From NCBI GenBank assembly GCA_937922655.1, contig CALAJH010000005.1, positions 62,001 to 126,000 on the forward strand: 64,000 bases of DNA, written 5' to 3'. The notes under the pieces were generated by a model that did no database searches, was not told the origin of the DNA, and worked only from the letters and a program-made list of their open reading frames with translations. How positions within the stretch are numbered: position 1 is the first letter of the stretch; every line of letters starts with the position of its first letter. Shown here one piece after another: positions 27,217-35,965 of the stretch. This stretch comes from an uncultured Bacteroidia bacterium (GTDB lineage Bacteria; Bacteroidota; Bacteroidia; J057; CALAJH01). Both the position numbers and the translations under genes were made by a program.

Positions 27217-27773
27217 CCTATCGGTTCGACTCTTGCGGTAACGGGTTTTTTGCCTTCGGCCAACGCCTTTATCGCATCCTCAACGTAACGATGCGTTATT
27301 TTCGCCCGCCTTCGGCCCAATTTGTAAAAATAGTCGTCTATCGCCCCCGAATAAACCACCTCGCCTTTATCGTTGAAAACAAAGGCCTCGGGCATGACCT
27401 TTGCCCCCAAAAGCTTGGTTACCCCGTTGTCCAAAACCAATTGGCACCGCAAGCCTTCAACGTACTCGCGTGCCGACGCCTTTACCCTTTCGTTGGGATG
27501 CACCAATATCAAATAAAACTCTACGTCGGAATAAAGGTTCGATATTCGCTTGATTTCTTCACGGGCGTCTTTGCACACAGGGCATTCGGGGTCGAAAGTT
27601 GTGGCTACCGTTGTTTTGGCCGTCGCCGACGGTGCGACCTCGTAAATTCTTGGAGCTTGACGCAGGACTTCCGGAACGTTTTGAGCCGTCGCCGCGCCAA
27701 TCGTCGCATGAAGCCAAAATATGGCAAATCCCGACGACAAAAGCCGTCGGGATTTAATTTGCCAATAGCCCAT
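27198..27773 (-). CDS. Secreted redoxin-domain protein with CPVC motif
   Basis: 191 residues. A signal peptide ends G-A-A-T-A-Q. C64-P-V-C67 in F-D-P-E-C-P-V-C is a thioredoxin-type redox pair, followed by a thioredoxin fold with the cis-Pro region (K-V-M-P-E-A-F-V-F) and V-V-Y-S-G-A-I-D-D. The tail T-A-R-V-E-P-I-G-C-Y-I-E resembles the conserved P-x-G-C end of redoxins fused to cytochrome/copper monooxygenase proteins. Its 3' end overlaps the downstream haem/copper gene by 19 bp, and its start follows the giant surface-protein gene by 4 bp. It probably passes electrons or disulfides in the periplasm to one of these two products; which one is inference. Confidence 0.85.
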   Translation of the reverse strand: MGYWQIKSRRLLSSGFAIFWLHATIGAATAQNVPEVLRQAPRIYEVAPSATAKTTVATTFDPECPVCKDAREEIKRISNLYSDVEFYLILVHPNERVKASAREYVEGLRCQLVLDNGVTKLLGAKVMPEAFVFNDKGEVVYSGAIDDYFYKLGRRRAKITHRYVEDAIKALAEGKKPVTARVEPIGCYIER

Positions 27774-27777
27774 AGGC

Positions 27778-30700
27778 CTACTTAATCTTAACCACCCTGA
27801 ACATCTCGCGTTTTCCGTCCACCGTTACGGCAATATTGTAAGTGGCGGCGGCGAACGTACTCAGGTCGAAGAGCAGAGTTTCGGTTCCCGTATGGATGTC
27901 GTAGTGGTTGCGCATCAAGCTTTTGCCCAAAGCGTCGTATACCTCCACAATCATCTTGCGGGCGCCCGTCGTGGTGTAGGTCAAATTAACCGTTCCTTCC
28001 GTCGGGTTGGGGTAAACGGTAATCGAGTAATCGCCAAACTCGGAAAGTATCGCCTGAGCAATATTCGACCAGTTGTAGCGTCCTTCAAAGTCCACTTGTT
28101 TGAGGCGGTAGTAGTACAGTGTCGAACGCTTGACGTCGTAATCCAAATAGTCGTATTTGGACGGCGTATTTGAACTTCCCACCCCGTCTTTCCATCCGAC
28201 TTCGGCAAGCTGCTCGGGTTCAAGTCCGCGATAGATATAAAAACCGCGGTTGTTCAACTCCGATTGGGTAATCCAATCCAAGCGAATATGGTCGGTTACG
28301 GGCGTGGCGGTCAAGGGTAGTTCTTGCGCCACGGGGAAAGGCGTGTTTTCGATGGCGATGGCGGCGTCGGAGAAGGAGTCGAACTGGTTGCGGGTGGCTC
28401 CCAACCAAAATCCGGGGGGCGAGGCGCCGCCCGGGTCGCAGTATGCCGGGTCGACATCCGTTACCGCAGGCCACCAAATATTGGCCGGGTGGAATTGGCT
28501 CCAATCCGCATAAAGCATCCACGGCGGCGTGTTGTTGGCGCGCTTGACGATCGTCCAGCTTTGCGAAGTGCCGAGGTTCGTATACAAGCCCGCTTGAGCG
28601 TAAACGGTCAAGTTGTAGCGGCCCGGATTGTTTCCGCGTACCGTTCCTTGGGGCGTCATGCGCCAGTAGCCGCAGTCCAAGAGCGCGTCGTAGCCGTAGT
28701 TGCCGCACTCGGGGTACGTCGTCGAATACGAACCCAAGCCCGCGGACCACGCCCCCGTCGTATACGACGGGCGGGCAAACGAGACTATCAAACTGTCGTA
28801 GGTAAAGACACTCGCATACGCATAATTCAAACTCGCAGGAGCCGCGAAAAAGCTTCCCCCTTCCCTCACGCCCAGCGGAAAGGTATAAAGGCCGTTTTGG
28901 CCCATGCTCCACGAAAGTTCCGCCGGCCTTCCGGGAGCGTCATAGAAAAAATAGTTCTGCTCGTAATTCGTCGCTATCAAGCCCGTAGGAGCGTCGTTTT
29001 TTATGACAATGCGCTGTGTCGCCGTGTTTGATACCGTTACCTTTCCCTTTTTCAAGTTCATCTGGCCGTCCGACGTTATTATCAAGTGGCAGTCGAAGGT
29101 GGTGTAGTAGTTGTTGCCCCCCCACATTTCCACAATGAAGTTGTCGAAATAGTTGATGCTTGCGTTGGTGGTGAAATAGGGATTGATTTCGTCGTAGCTG
29201 CCGGAACCGTTGCATCGGTAGCCGTACATTTTGATGTTCACGTCGTCCGACGGTACGCTCCTTTCGAGCGTACCGTACAGACGGGCGTCGCCGTAGACGG
29301 CGAGCCATGAGTTGGTGTTGTAGCGGATTTTCGCGTTGGCGTGGAGGGTGATATCGGCGCACCGCATGGTGTCCGGGCTCGCCGGAAGGCGGACGCGGTT
29401 GTTTACGTTGTCGCCGATATACACCCGGTGCATTTGACGCGGATAATCGCAAGCGGTTTTCCACGTACCCGAAACGCCGTCAAAGATTTCCCAGTTGTTG
29501 GCGTTGTTCCAATAACCGTCCGTGCCGGGTTTCCAACGCATAATTTGACAGAAGGAGTTGTCCACAATCACGCGTACGATATTCGAGTACACGACGCAGC
29601 TTCCGACGATGGCCGCACGACGGTACCACGTCGTCGTCGTTACCGAACCCGCGCCGCCCGGGTCGTAGGAGGCCGAAGTCGCGCCCGTAATATTGGTCCA
29701 AGGGCCGTCGGCAACGCCGTTGTTGTCGGCGTCGAGAACGCTTTGCCATTGGTAAGTGATGGAACCGGCGTTGCAAGTGGCCGGGTCGAAGCCCGTTACG
29801 GGCATCCACGGATCGGGGTCGAACGACGGCGCCGCCGAAGCGCACGTGTTTTGCGCGTAATCTTCGAGACCGTTGCGGCCCACCACGCCCGGCGTCAAGT
29901 TCACCACGTCGATACAAACGGTGTTCGAATAGACGGGGCCGCCACAGACCGAATGGGTCGCACGACGACGGAAACAGGTTTTTTGCGCTTGAGGGCCCGG
30001 AGTGTAAGGTCCGGCGGTGGTTGCCCCCGTACCCGTCGCGTTCGACCACGTCGTACCGCCGTCCAACGAAAACTCCCATTGATACGCCCACGTTCCCGCA
30101 CCGCCGCCCGAAGGCAAAACGCTACTCGTCAAGTTGGCGGGGTTGTCCGTAGGCGTACAAACCGTTTGGCTCGAAGCCACCGTGCCACCGTTCAAAGCCG
30201 GGTTCACCGTGATTTGGATAACGTTCGAGGGCGCGTCGGCGCCGGGGCAACCCGGGCATTGAACGTCGTCGTTGGCAATGCGCCGGAACCACGTCGTCGT
30301 CGTCAACGGCTCGGCTTGGAACGTCAGCCCCAAGGGCGTACCCGTCAACGTACCGCGTGCCGCTTGCCACGGACCCGTCGCACTTACCGTCGACATCTCC
30401 CAACGATACGAATAGTCCGCCGCCGACGTGCCGCTGCCGCCCGAAGGCGCCGTAACGTTCGTGAACGCCGCCGGCGTCGCGCCGTGGCATATCGTTTGGG
30501 CCGCGCCTATCGTACCGCCGACGATCTGGTTGTATACCGCGATTTGAACATAGTTCGAATAAACCGTCGTACCACAGTTCGTCTCCGCGCGACGCAAATA
30601 ATACGTCGTCAGCGGCGCGGCCAAGTTCGGCGTATGGCTCGTGGCATAGCTTTGGGAATAATCGAAAAACTCCGCTACAGCCCCGCTAACGTCGGTAAAC

Positions 30701-33700
30701 GTTGTTGCGGGGTCGTAGGTGTTGGGGTCGTCGTCGACGTCGTCGGCGTATTGCCATTGATAATTAAACGCACCCACGCCGCCGGACGGGAACTGTATGT
30801 TTACCAAATTTTCGGGTGTGGCGCCGTAACATATCCTTTGGTCGTTGCCAACGGTACCCGGACGAAGAATATCGCCGACGGTTATCATGACGGTACCCGA
30901 ACAAACGGGGTCGCAAGAAAAGGTGCCGGCCACGTCGTCGACGCAACGGCGGTACATCGTCGTTTGCGTCAAAACGGGCGGGTCAAAGCCGGTGTTGGGG
31001 CCGTGACCGCCGTTGTTGGGCGTGCCCGTGGCGGCAACCCACGTCGCGCCGCCGTCCGTCGATTGTTGCCACGTGTACGTGTAAGGGGGGATACCGCCCG
31101 ACGCCCCCAACGTACTCGTCAAATTTGACGGGTCGGTGTTGTAGCAAATGTTTTGTGCCGCCGCAATCGTTCCGGGATCGATGGAAGGGGTTATCGTTAT
31201 CGTGCTGAACACGGGGATGGACCAGCCGCAACAGAGCGTACGCACCATCAAACGTACCGTGTACGTTCCCGCGGGAGCCAAGGGCGTGGTCGTCGGATTT
31301 TGCACGTTGGAGCTGAATATCGCCGCCGACGGGTTCGTACCCGGATAAATCAACCACGCCCATTCCAACACATTCTCTCCGTCCAAAACCGCCTGCGTGC
31401 TAAAATTTAGCGTTTTGCCTTCGCAGACCGAGGGGTTGTTCACGCTGATGGTCGGCAAAGTCCGGGTACGATTGATGCGAATGTAGTTGGGATAGGCCGT
31501 TGCGGCCGTATTCAGGTTGTAAAAGCCGGTGGCGTTGGCCCAAACCATGGCCGTCGCGGGGCCCGACGCCCACGAGGACGTCGTGGCATTCAGGTCGGCA
31601 ACGTAAGCCAAGTTCGGGACAGCGGGCGCGGCCGGCGGAACATTGATGCCCGCCCACGTGCTTGCGCTTCTGACGACTTGTATTTGCGAATTTGTACATC
31701 CAATGGTGTTGTTGTAATGCGCGGTGATGGTGGGCGTGGTAGGTACGGCGGTCGAAGGACTGGAAACGTTGCCGTCTACAACCATCTGAGCGGAGATACC
31801 GTTGGCGCCGTCGCGTCCGCGGCCGCCGGCGCCGCCCGCGCCGCCCCATCCGCCCGTGCCACCGCAACCATTGTCGCATCCCCCTCGGCAGTTGCCACCG
31901 GCAGGTGCGCCGCCGCCGCAACCGCCTTGTCCGTTGGCGCCGTTTCCACCCGTGCCTACGGTTCCGAGGTTAATCGTTACTTGGTTGAGGGTGCCGGTGG
32001 AAGCGTTTCTCCAAATGCCGAACACGCTACCGCCGGCGCGTCCGCCGCCGCCGCCAAGACCGCCGCCGCCGCCCCATCCGCCGGCACCGCCATTGGTATT
32101 ACCGCTACCGCAACCGCAAGTACAGCAGGAACCACGGTCGCCGCCGCCGCCGCCGGAGCCGCCGCCGCCGCCGCCGCCGTTACTGCCCGGCTGGGCCGGG
32201 CCCACGGGCGTATAGAACTGAGCGTTGGCCGGCGCGTTGTTGGTAGGTCGGTTGTTTACCGCCCAACTTGCGCCGACGCCACCGGGGCCGCCGCCATTCC
32301 CCCAAGGTGCGTTGCATCCGTTGGCGTCACAATTATACCAGTTGCAACCCGAGCCGCAGCATCCGCCGACGCCGGCGCCCGGCGCGCCGCCGGCGCCGCC
32401 CGGCCCCGCGCCGTTGTTGGCGCCCGTAACGCCCCAGCCTGCCGTAGCGGAACCATTGCCACAGCCGCCGCACTCTTGCATACTTCCGGCGCCTCCGGCA
32501 CTGGGAGCACCGCCGCCACCCGCACCGCCGCATCCACCGGGGGTTACGCCGTCGGTACCGTTTGAGGCATTGCCTATGTTCAAAATCACGCGGCGAAGCG
32601 TCCAGCCGTCCGAACCGTTAATCATTCGGAAGCCCATGTTGTTGCGGCCGTTGCCGCTGGGCGTGGTGCCAAATATTGCGCTCGTGGTGATGGTCAGGTC
32701 TTGTATCGTCCAGTTGTCGCAGTTGTCCACCCGAAAAGCCAATCGGTTTTCGACGTCGGCGTTGATGGATTCCATGCCGTTAAAGATAACGTTGGAGGTT
32801 CCGCCGTTGGTTTTGGTCCATAGGCCTGCGGCTTCCGTCCACCCGCCTTCGATAAGCACGCCGTTGTGGGTGGTGGTCATAACAATCACGTTGGGTTCGA
32901 CGATCGTACCGTGGCGTATACGAATATGTCTTCGGCTGGTGGTGATTAATTGGAATGCGCGGGTGAGGGTAGCGACGGGGTCGGAGGGGCCGCCCGTGGC
33001 CAAGTCGTTACCCGTTTGCGAGACGTAGATGGCGTCGCAGTTGGGCGCGGCCACGGTAATGTTGCAGGAAGAGGTCGCATCCGCCGCCGCGCACAAGTCC
33101 ACCACCGTTACGGTAACGACATAGGAGCCGACGTTTGAGGGAAAGGTGATGTTCGTCGAGTTGGAGTTGGGATTGGAAATGGTGGCGGTGCCGGGGCCGG
33201 TAACCGTCCAAATATAGTTGGCGGCGCCGGGGACGGGGGGGATGGAAAAGTTTCGGGTTTCGCCGCCGGTTAAGCTGCCGCCGCATTGAATCGTGGCGGT
33301 AATCGGTGGCGCATAGGGGAAAAAGGTAATGGGCACGCAATTGCTGTACGTTTCTTGATAGCGCGAACCCGTGGGGCTCGAGCTACTCACGACGCTGCCT
33401 TGTCCGTTACGGTTAAAGGCCCTGACGCGATAAAGACGGGTGCCGGCCACTTGGGGAAGGGTCAAGCAGTTGCAGGTTTCGCCGGGCATATCCGTCCATG
33501 CGGCGGGGTTGGCGACGCCGCAGTTGTCGGCCGTTTGCACCTGCCATTGGTAGTAGGTGGCGTTGTCGGCTTGGACGCACATATGCGAGGCGGGTTCGCC
33601 GATGCAATGCGCCGGGGGTGCGGAAGGCTGGCTAAGGATAACGGGCGGGCCAATCGTCCAACGATAACGCACCCACACCGTCCAGTTCGTGCCACGATTG

Positions 33701-34938
33701 GAGTTGTCCGCGGCACAGTTACAATAAGCCGAGGCCCGCACGGGAATATCGATGTAATTCCATGTATTGGGAGGACTGCTTCGCCAATTGATTTGAATGG
33801 GCGCGGCGACGGGCGTGAGGTAGCGGGCGTCGTCGCCGGACACCCAAAGACATTCGTCCGGACCACTATCCTTTTCAAAGATGTCGAAACGCATATTGAA
33901 AAAGGTCTTGCCGAACTCGGCGGTGGTAATGTTTCTATCGAGCATGACGGCGAGGCCGTCGCCGACGACGTTCCATTGGGGCTGTTGCTGGTCGAGAATG
34001 GTCAAGGGGCCGGGGGTTTGGTTGACGCACGTCCAGAACGAAGGTTCAGGGTCGCCTTGAATCCATGCACGGTGGAGCAGGCGGATGTCTTCGGCGTTGC
34101 CCAAACCGCCGACGCACCACACGCCCCAGTCAAAGTCGACGTCGCCCCACACGCCTTTGAATTCGACGCGCAGATTGATGGGGCCGTCCATGTAGTCGGG
34201 TTCGCCAAAAGGGGTTTTGGCCACACAGGTGCCGGCCACGGCGGAGGGAAGGGGCGGAAGCGGCGTTACCCAATCCCATTGGTAAGCGAAAATGATGTAG
34301 TAGCCGCTAAATTCGCCGGAGGCATATTCGCCCGAAGATTGCACGTAATGCACCTGTCCGGGCGGGGAGCCGCGAAAACCGTTGATGGCGTTGTTCCACG
34401 AACCGAAAACGCGGGCGTCGTCGCTTTCAAGCCCTAAAAAACCGCAAGAGCTTTGGTAGGTCCAGTCGTCGCCGCAGTCGTTTTCAAACGCCTCGCCGAT
34501 AATCCATTGAAAGGTATTGGGCGCGACGGTGCCGGCGTACGTACGGTCAAAAACCTTGATGCCCGGCACTTCGACGTTCATGGGGTGAAAAGTAGCGGCG
34601 CCGGGCACTTGGCGAAACGTTTTTCCGCCAATCAAGGGGTCGTAGTTGTACCAAAGGTTCATCTCGGTATTCGAAGTACGATAGTTCAAGCCTGCGGGCG
34701 ACTCGTTCCACCCGCCGCCGGGGTTCGGCACGCGAACCCGGACGTTGCGAAAAACGTAATCCGGACCGGAAAGACATAACGCATCGTCGACGTTGGACCA
34801 AACTTTATGCGCCCAAATTTGAAGGCGGATTTGGCCGTCGTTGTAAAACTGCGCGTGTAGGTCGAAAGGACGCATTGCGTACAACCCCACGCAGAGCGTG
34901 GCCGTCAAAAGGCCGCGCCAAGGGTAAACTTTTTTCAT
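27778..34938 (-). CDS. Giant Gly/Cys-rich T9SS-secreted surface protein
   Basis: 2386 residues. A signal peptide ends F-D-L-H-A-Q. Residues 30-450 are beta-rich domains with repeated Trp/Cys motifs. An Ig/PKD-like segment follows (about 520-630), then a right-handed beta-helix-like start (Y-V-S-Q-T-G-N-D near 635). Residues about 793-1053 are Gly-rich (G-G-x-G-G runs) with about 16 Cys. At about 1248-1790 there are six or seven repeats of the type G-T-I-A-A-A-Q-N-I-C-Y followed by a W-x-Y/W-x-R Ig-like unit. A domain around 1800-2100 and a type A sorting tail (Y-P-N-P-T-E-G-T-V-N-L to K-I-K) end it. It should be exported by the T9SS and fixed to the cell surface, as adhesin or sheath. It shares a tight transcription unit with redoxin, haem/copper and PgpH genes. 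Confidence 0.9.
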   Translation of the reverse strand: MKKVYPWRGLLTATLCVGLYAMRPFDLHAQFYNDGQIRLQIWAHKVWSNVDDALCLSGPDYVFRNVRVRVPNPGGGWNESPAGLNYRTSNTEMNLWYNYDPLIGGKTFRQVPGAATFHPMNVEVPGIKVFDRTYAGTVAPNTFQWIIGEAFENDCGDDWTYQSSCGFLGLESDDARVFGSWNNAINGFRGSPPGQVHYVQSSGEYASGEFSGYYIIFAYQWDWVTPLPPLPSAVAGTCVAKTPFGEPDYMDGPINLRVEFKGVWGDVDFDWGVWCVGGLGNAEDIRLLHRAWIQGDPEPSFWTCVNQTPGPLTILDQQQPQWNVVGDGLAVMLDRNITTAEFGKTFFNMRFDIFEKDSGPDECLWVSGDDARYLTPVAAPIQINWRSSPPNTWNYIDIPVRASAYCNCAADNSNRGTNWTVWVRYRWTIGPPVILSQPSAPPAHCIGEPASHMCVQADNATYYQWQVQTADNCGVANPAAWTDMPGETCNCLTLPQVAGTRLYRVRAFNRNGQGSVVSSSSPTGSRYQETYSNCVPITFFPYAPPITATIQCGGSLTGGETRNFSIPPVPGAANYIWTVTGPGTATISNPNSNSTNITFPSNVGSYVVTVTVVDLCAAADATSSCNITVAAPNCDAIYVSQTGNDLATGGPSDPVATLTRAFQLITTSRRHIRIRHGTIVEPNVIVMTTTHNGVLIEGGWTEAAGLWTKTNGGTSNVIFNGMESINADVENRLAFRVDNCDNWTIQDLTITTSAIFGTTPSGNGRNNMGFRMINGSDGWTLRRVILNIGNASNGTDGVTPGGCGGAGGGGAPSAGGAGSMQECGGCGNGSATAGWGVTGANNGAGPGGAGGAPGAGVGGCCGSGCNWYNCDANGCNAPWGNGGGPGGVGASWAVNNRPTNNAPANAQFYTPVGPAQPGSNGGGGGGGSGGGGGDRGSCCTCGCGSGNTNGGAGGWGGGGGLGGGGGRAGGSVFGIWRNASTGTLNQVTINLGTVGTGGNGANGQGGCGGGAPAGGNCRGGCDNGCGGTGGWGGAGGAGGRGRDGANGISAQMVVDGNVSSPSTAVPTTPTITAHYNNTIGCTNSQIQVVRSASTWAGINVPPAAPAVPNLAYVADLNATTSSWASGPATAMVWANATGFYNLNTAATAYPNYIRINRTRTLPTISVNNPSVCEGKTLNFSTQAVLDGENVLEWAWLIYPGTNPSAAIFSSNVQNPTTTPLAPAGTYTVRLMVRTLCCGWSIPVFSTITITPSIDPGTIAAAQNICYNTDPSNLTSTLGASGGIPPYTYTWQQSTDGGATWVAATGTPNNGGHGPNTGFDPPVLTQTTMYRRCVDDVAGTFSCDPVCSGTVMITVGDILRPGTVGNDQRICYGATPENLVNIQFPSGGVGAFNYQWQYADDVDDDPNTYDPATTFTDVSGAVAEFFDYSQSYATSHTPNLAAPLTTYYLRRAETNCGTTVYSNYVQIAVYNQIVGGTIGAAQTICHGATPAAFTNVTAPSGGSGTSAADYSYRWEMSTVSATGPWQAARGTLTGTPLGLTFQAEPLTTTTWFRRIANDDVQCPGCPGADAPSNVIQITVNPALNGGTVASSQTVCTPTDNPANLTSSVLPSGGGAGTWAYQWEFSLDGGTTWSNATGTGATTAGPYTPGPQAQKTCFRRRATHSVCGGPVYSNTVCIDVVNLTPGVVGRNGLEDYAQNTCASAAPSFDPDPWMPVTGFDPATCNAGSITYQWQSVLDADNNGVADGPWTNITGATSASYDPGGAGSVTTTTWYRRAAIVGSCVVYSNIVRVIVDNSFCQIMRWKPGTDGYWNNANNWEIFDGVSGTWKTACDYPRQMHRVYIGDNVNNRVRLPASPDTMRCADITLHANAKIRYNTNSWLAVYGDARLYGTLERSVPSDDVNIKMYGYRCNGSGSYDEINPYFTTNASINYFDNFIVEMWGGNNYYTTFDCHLIITSDGQMNLKKGKVTVSNTATQRIVIKNDAPTGLIATNYEQNYFFYDAPGRPAELSWSMGQNGLYTFPLGVREGGSFFAAPASLNYAYASVFTYDSLIVSFARPSYTTGAWSAGLGSYSTTYPECGNYGYDALLDCGYWRMTPQGTVRGNNPGRYNLTVYAQAGLYTNLGTSQSWTIVKRANNTPPWMLYADWSQFHPANIWWPAVTDVDPAYCDPGGASPPGFWLGATRNQFDSFSDAAIAIENTPFPVAQELPLTATPVTDHIRLDWITQSELNNRGFYIYRGLEPEQLAEVGWKDGVGSSNTPSKYDYLDYDVKRSTLYYYRLKQVDFEGRYNWSNIAQAILSEFGDYSITVYPNPTEGTVNLTYTTTGARKMIVEVYDALGKSLMRNHYDIHTGTETLLFDLSTFAAATYNIAVTVDGKREMFRVVKIK
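31790..32560 (-). repeat. Glycine-codon low-complexity tract within the giant surface protein
   Basis: This 0.77-kb stretch is dominated on the minus strand by GGC/GGN codons; on the plus strand it reads as runs of CCG, the longest at about 32138-32179. It encodes G-G-x-G-G repeats interrupted by Cys clusters such as C-C-G-S-G-C and C-C-T-C-G-C. Trinucleotide tracts this pure can change length in frame. Confidence 0.85.
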
Positions 34939-34950
34939 TTTTTAAATGGG

Positions 34951-35469
34951 TTAGCGGTCAAACATTACCAACTTCATTTCGCTGCCGTAAGGAATAAGCA
35001 CAAGGTTAAGCACGGACTGCGACTCCGTCGAGGCCAATTTTACTTGGGCGAACGTGGCGCGAATGCCGTGGTCTCCTTCTTTTTCGCGACACTCTCCGAG
35101 GCTGACTTTCAACATTTCGTTGGCCAACTCGCTACACTTGGCTTTGATTTCCATACGTTTTTCACGGAACATTTGGGAGGTGTTTTCGTCGAGGGGCTGG
35201 CCGGACTGTTTTTTGAAGTACTCGGCGAATTCGGCTTCGGTAAAAAGCAGGCCGCCGAGGTTTTCGATGTCCTTGGCCTTGAGGGCGGTCTCGAACTTGG
35301 AGACGGCGGCCTTGACGGCGGCGCTCGGTTCGACGAGCTTGGCTAGACCGTCTTCCGCGGCCGTTACGTTGCCCCGTCGCTCGTCTTGGGCAAACAAAGC
35401 GTTTGAGCTTGCACCCCATGCGATGGCGATGAGCGAAGTCGCCAAAAGGGTTTCTCGAAGTTTTTTCAT
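34951..35469 (-). CDS. Small secreted protein of unknown function
   Basis: 172 residues with a signal peptide ending S-N-A-L-F-A-Q. The mature part is largely helical and charged (K-F-E-T-A-L-K-A-K-D, E-A-E-F-A-E-Y-F-K-K) and ends in short beta strands (V-L-N-L-V-L-I-P-Y-G, M-K-L-V-M-F-D-R). Length and pattern recall small periplasmic proteins of the SnoaL/NTF2 or lipocalin kind, but I do not recognise a family. It is the first gene of the minus-strand cluster, 12 bp ahead of the giant surface protein, so it may be its chaperone or partner. That is inference from position. Confidence 0.75.
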   Translation of the reverse strand: MKKLRETLLATSLIAIAWGASSNALFAQDERRGNVTAAEDGLAKLVEPSAAVKAAVSKFETALKAKDIENLGGLLFTEAEFAEYFKKQSGQPLDENTSQMFREKRMEIKAKCSELANEMLKVSLGECREKEGDHGIRATFAQVKLASTESQSVLNLVLIPYGSEMKLVMFDR

Positions 35470-35965
35470 ACTTCTTGTGATTAAATTGATTAAATTTATA
35501 CGATAATGGTATGGAATTTTAACAAAAATAAGTATTTTCCATTATAAGGCGTATTTGACCGCAAAATTGTACGCAATATACGAACTTTTTTGTTAAGACA
35601 GTCAATAGATACAATTAATTTTTTTTTAGTATCGGCGAAAGAAGTATATGGGGGCGTCCCAAAAGCAGTCGATAAGCCGGCAACAACCGCCGTCGAATAA
35701 AAATTCTTTACCTATCGCATCGAAGGAGTTGGGATTGTCGTGAAGTTGAAAACAGGATTGAAGTATCTTTTATAAATTTTTAAAATTTTATTGTTTTCGA
35801 TAAAAACGTCCAAAAACCAAGGGCTATACTCGTATAAAACGAGAGCATGCAATTTGCAAATTCAAATCGTTAATTTTCTCATTGCGTATCATATTTTTTT
35901 CAATGGCAAGTGGAAGATGCGCATAAGAATTATTAATTATTTTGGTGCGTTGCTTGTTTTTGTCT
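35470..35965. other. AT-rich intergenic region, no gene seen
   Basis: A 496-bp gap between two minus-strand genes. It is clearly more AT-rich than the genes around it and contains the candidate promoter near 35525. Short open frames on both strands lack start context and plausible composition. No hairpin with a T-tract was found at the 3' end of the permease gene. Confidence 0.6.
35523..35530 (-). promoter_or_regulatory. Candidate -7 box of the surface-protein/redox/PgpH cluster
   Basis: The minus strand reads TATTTTTG, an exact TAnnTTTG match, 53 bp ahead of the ATG at 35469, in very AT-rich DNA. No convincing -33 TTG at the expected spacing. If correct it would drive all five genes down to 23596. 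Confidence 0.4.

Noticed and set aside
31790-32560. Very GC-rich stretch as possible foreign DNA
   Set aside because: The composition is fully explained by glycine codons within one continuous reading frame.
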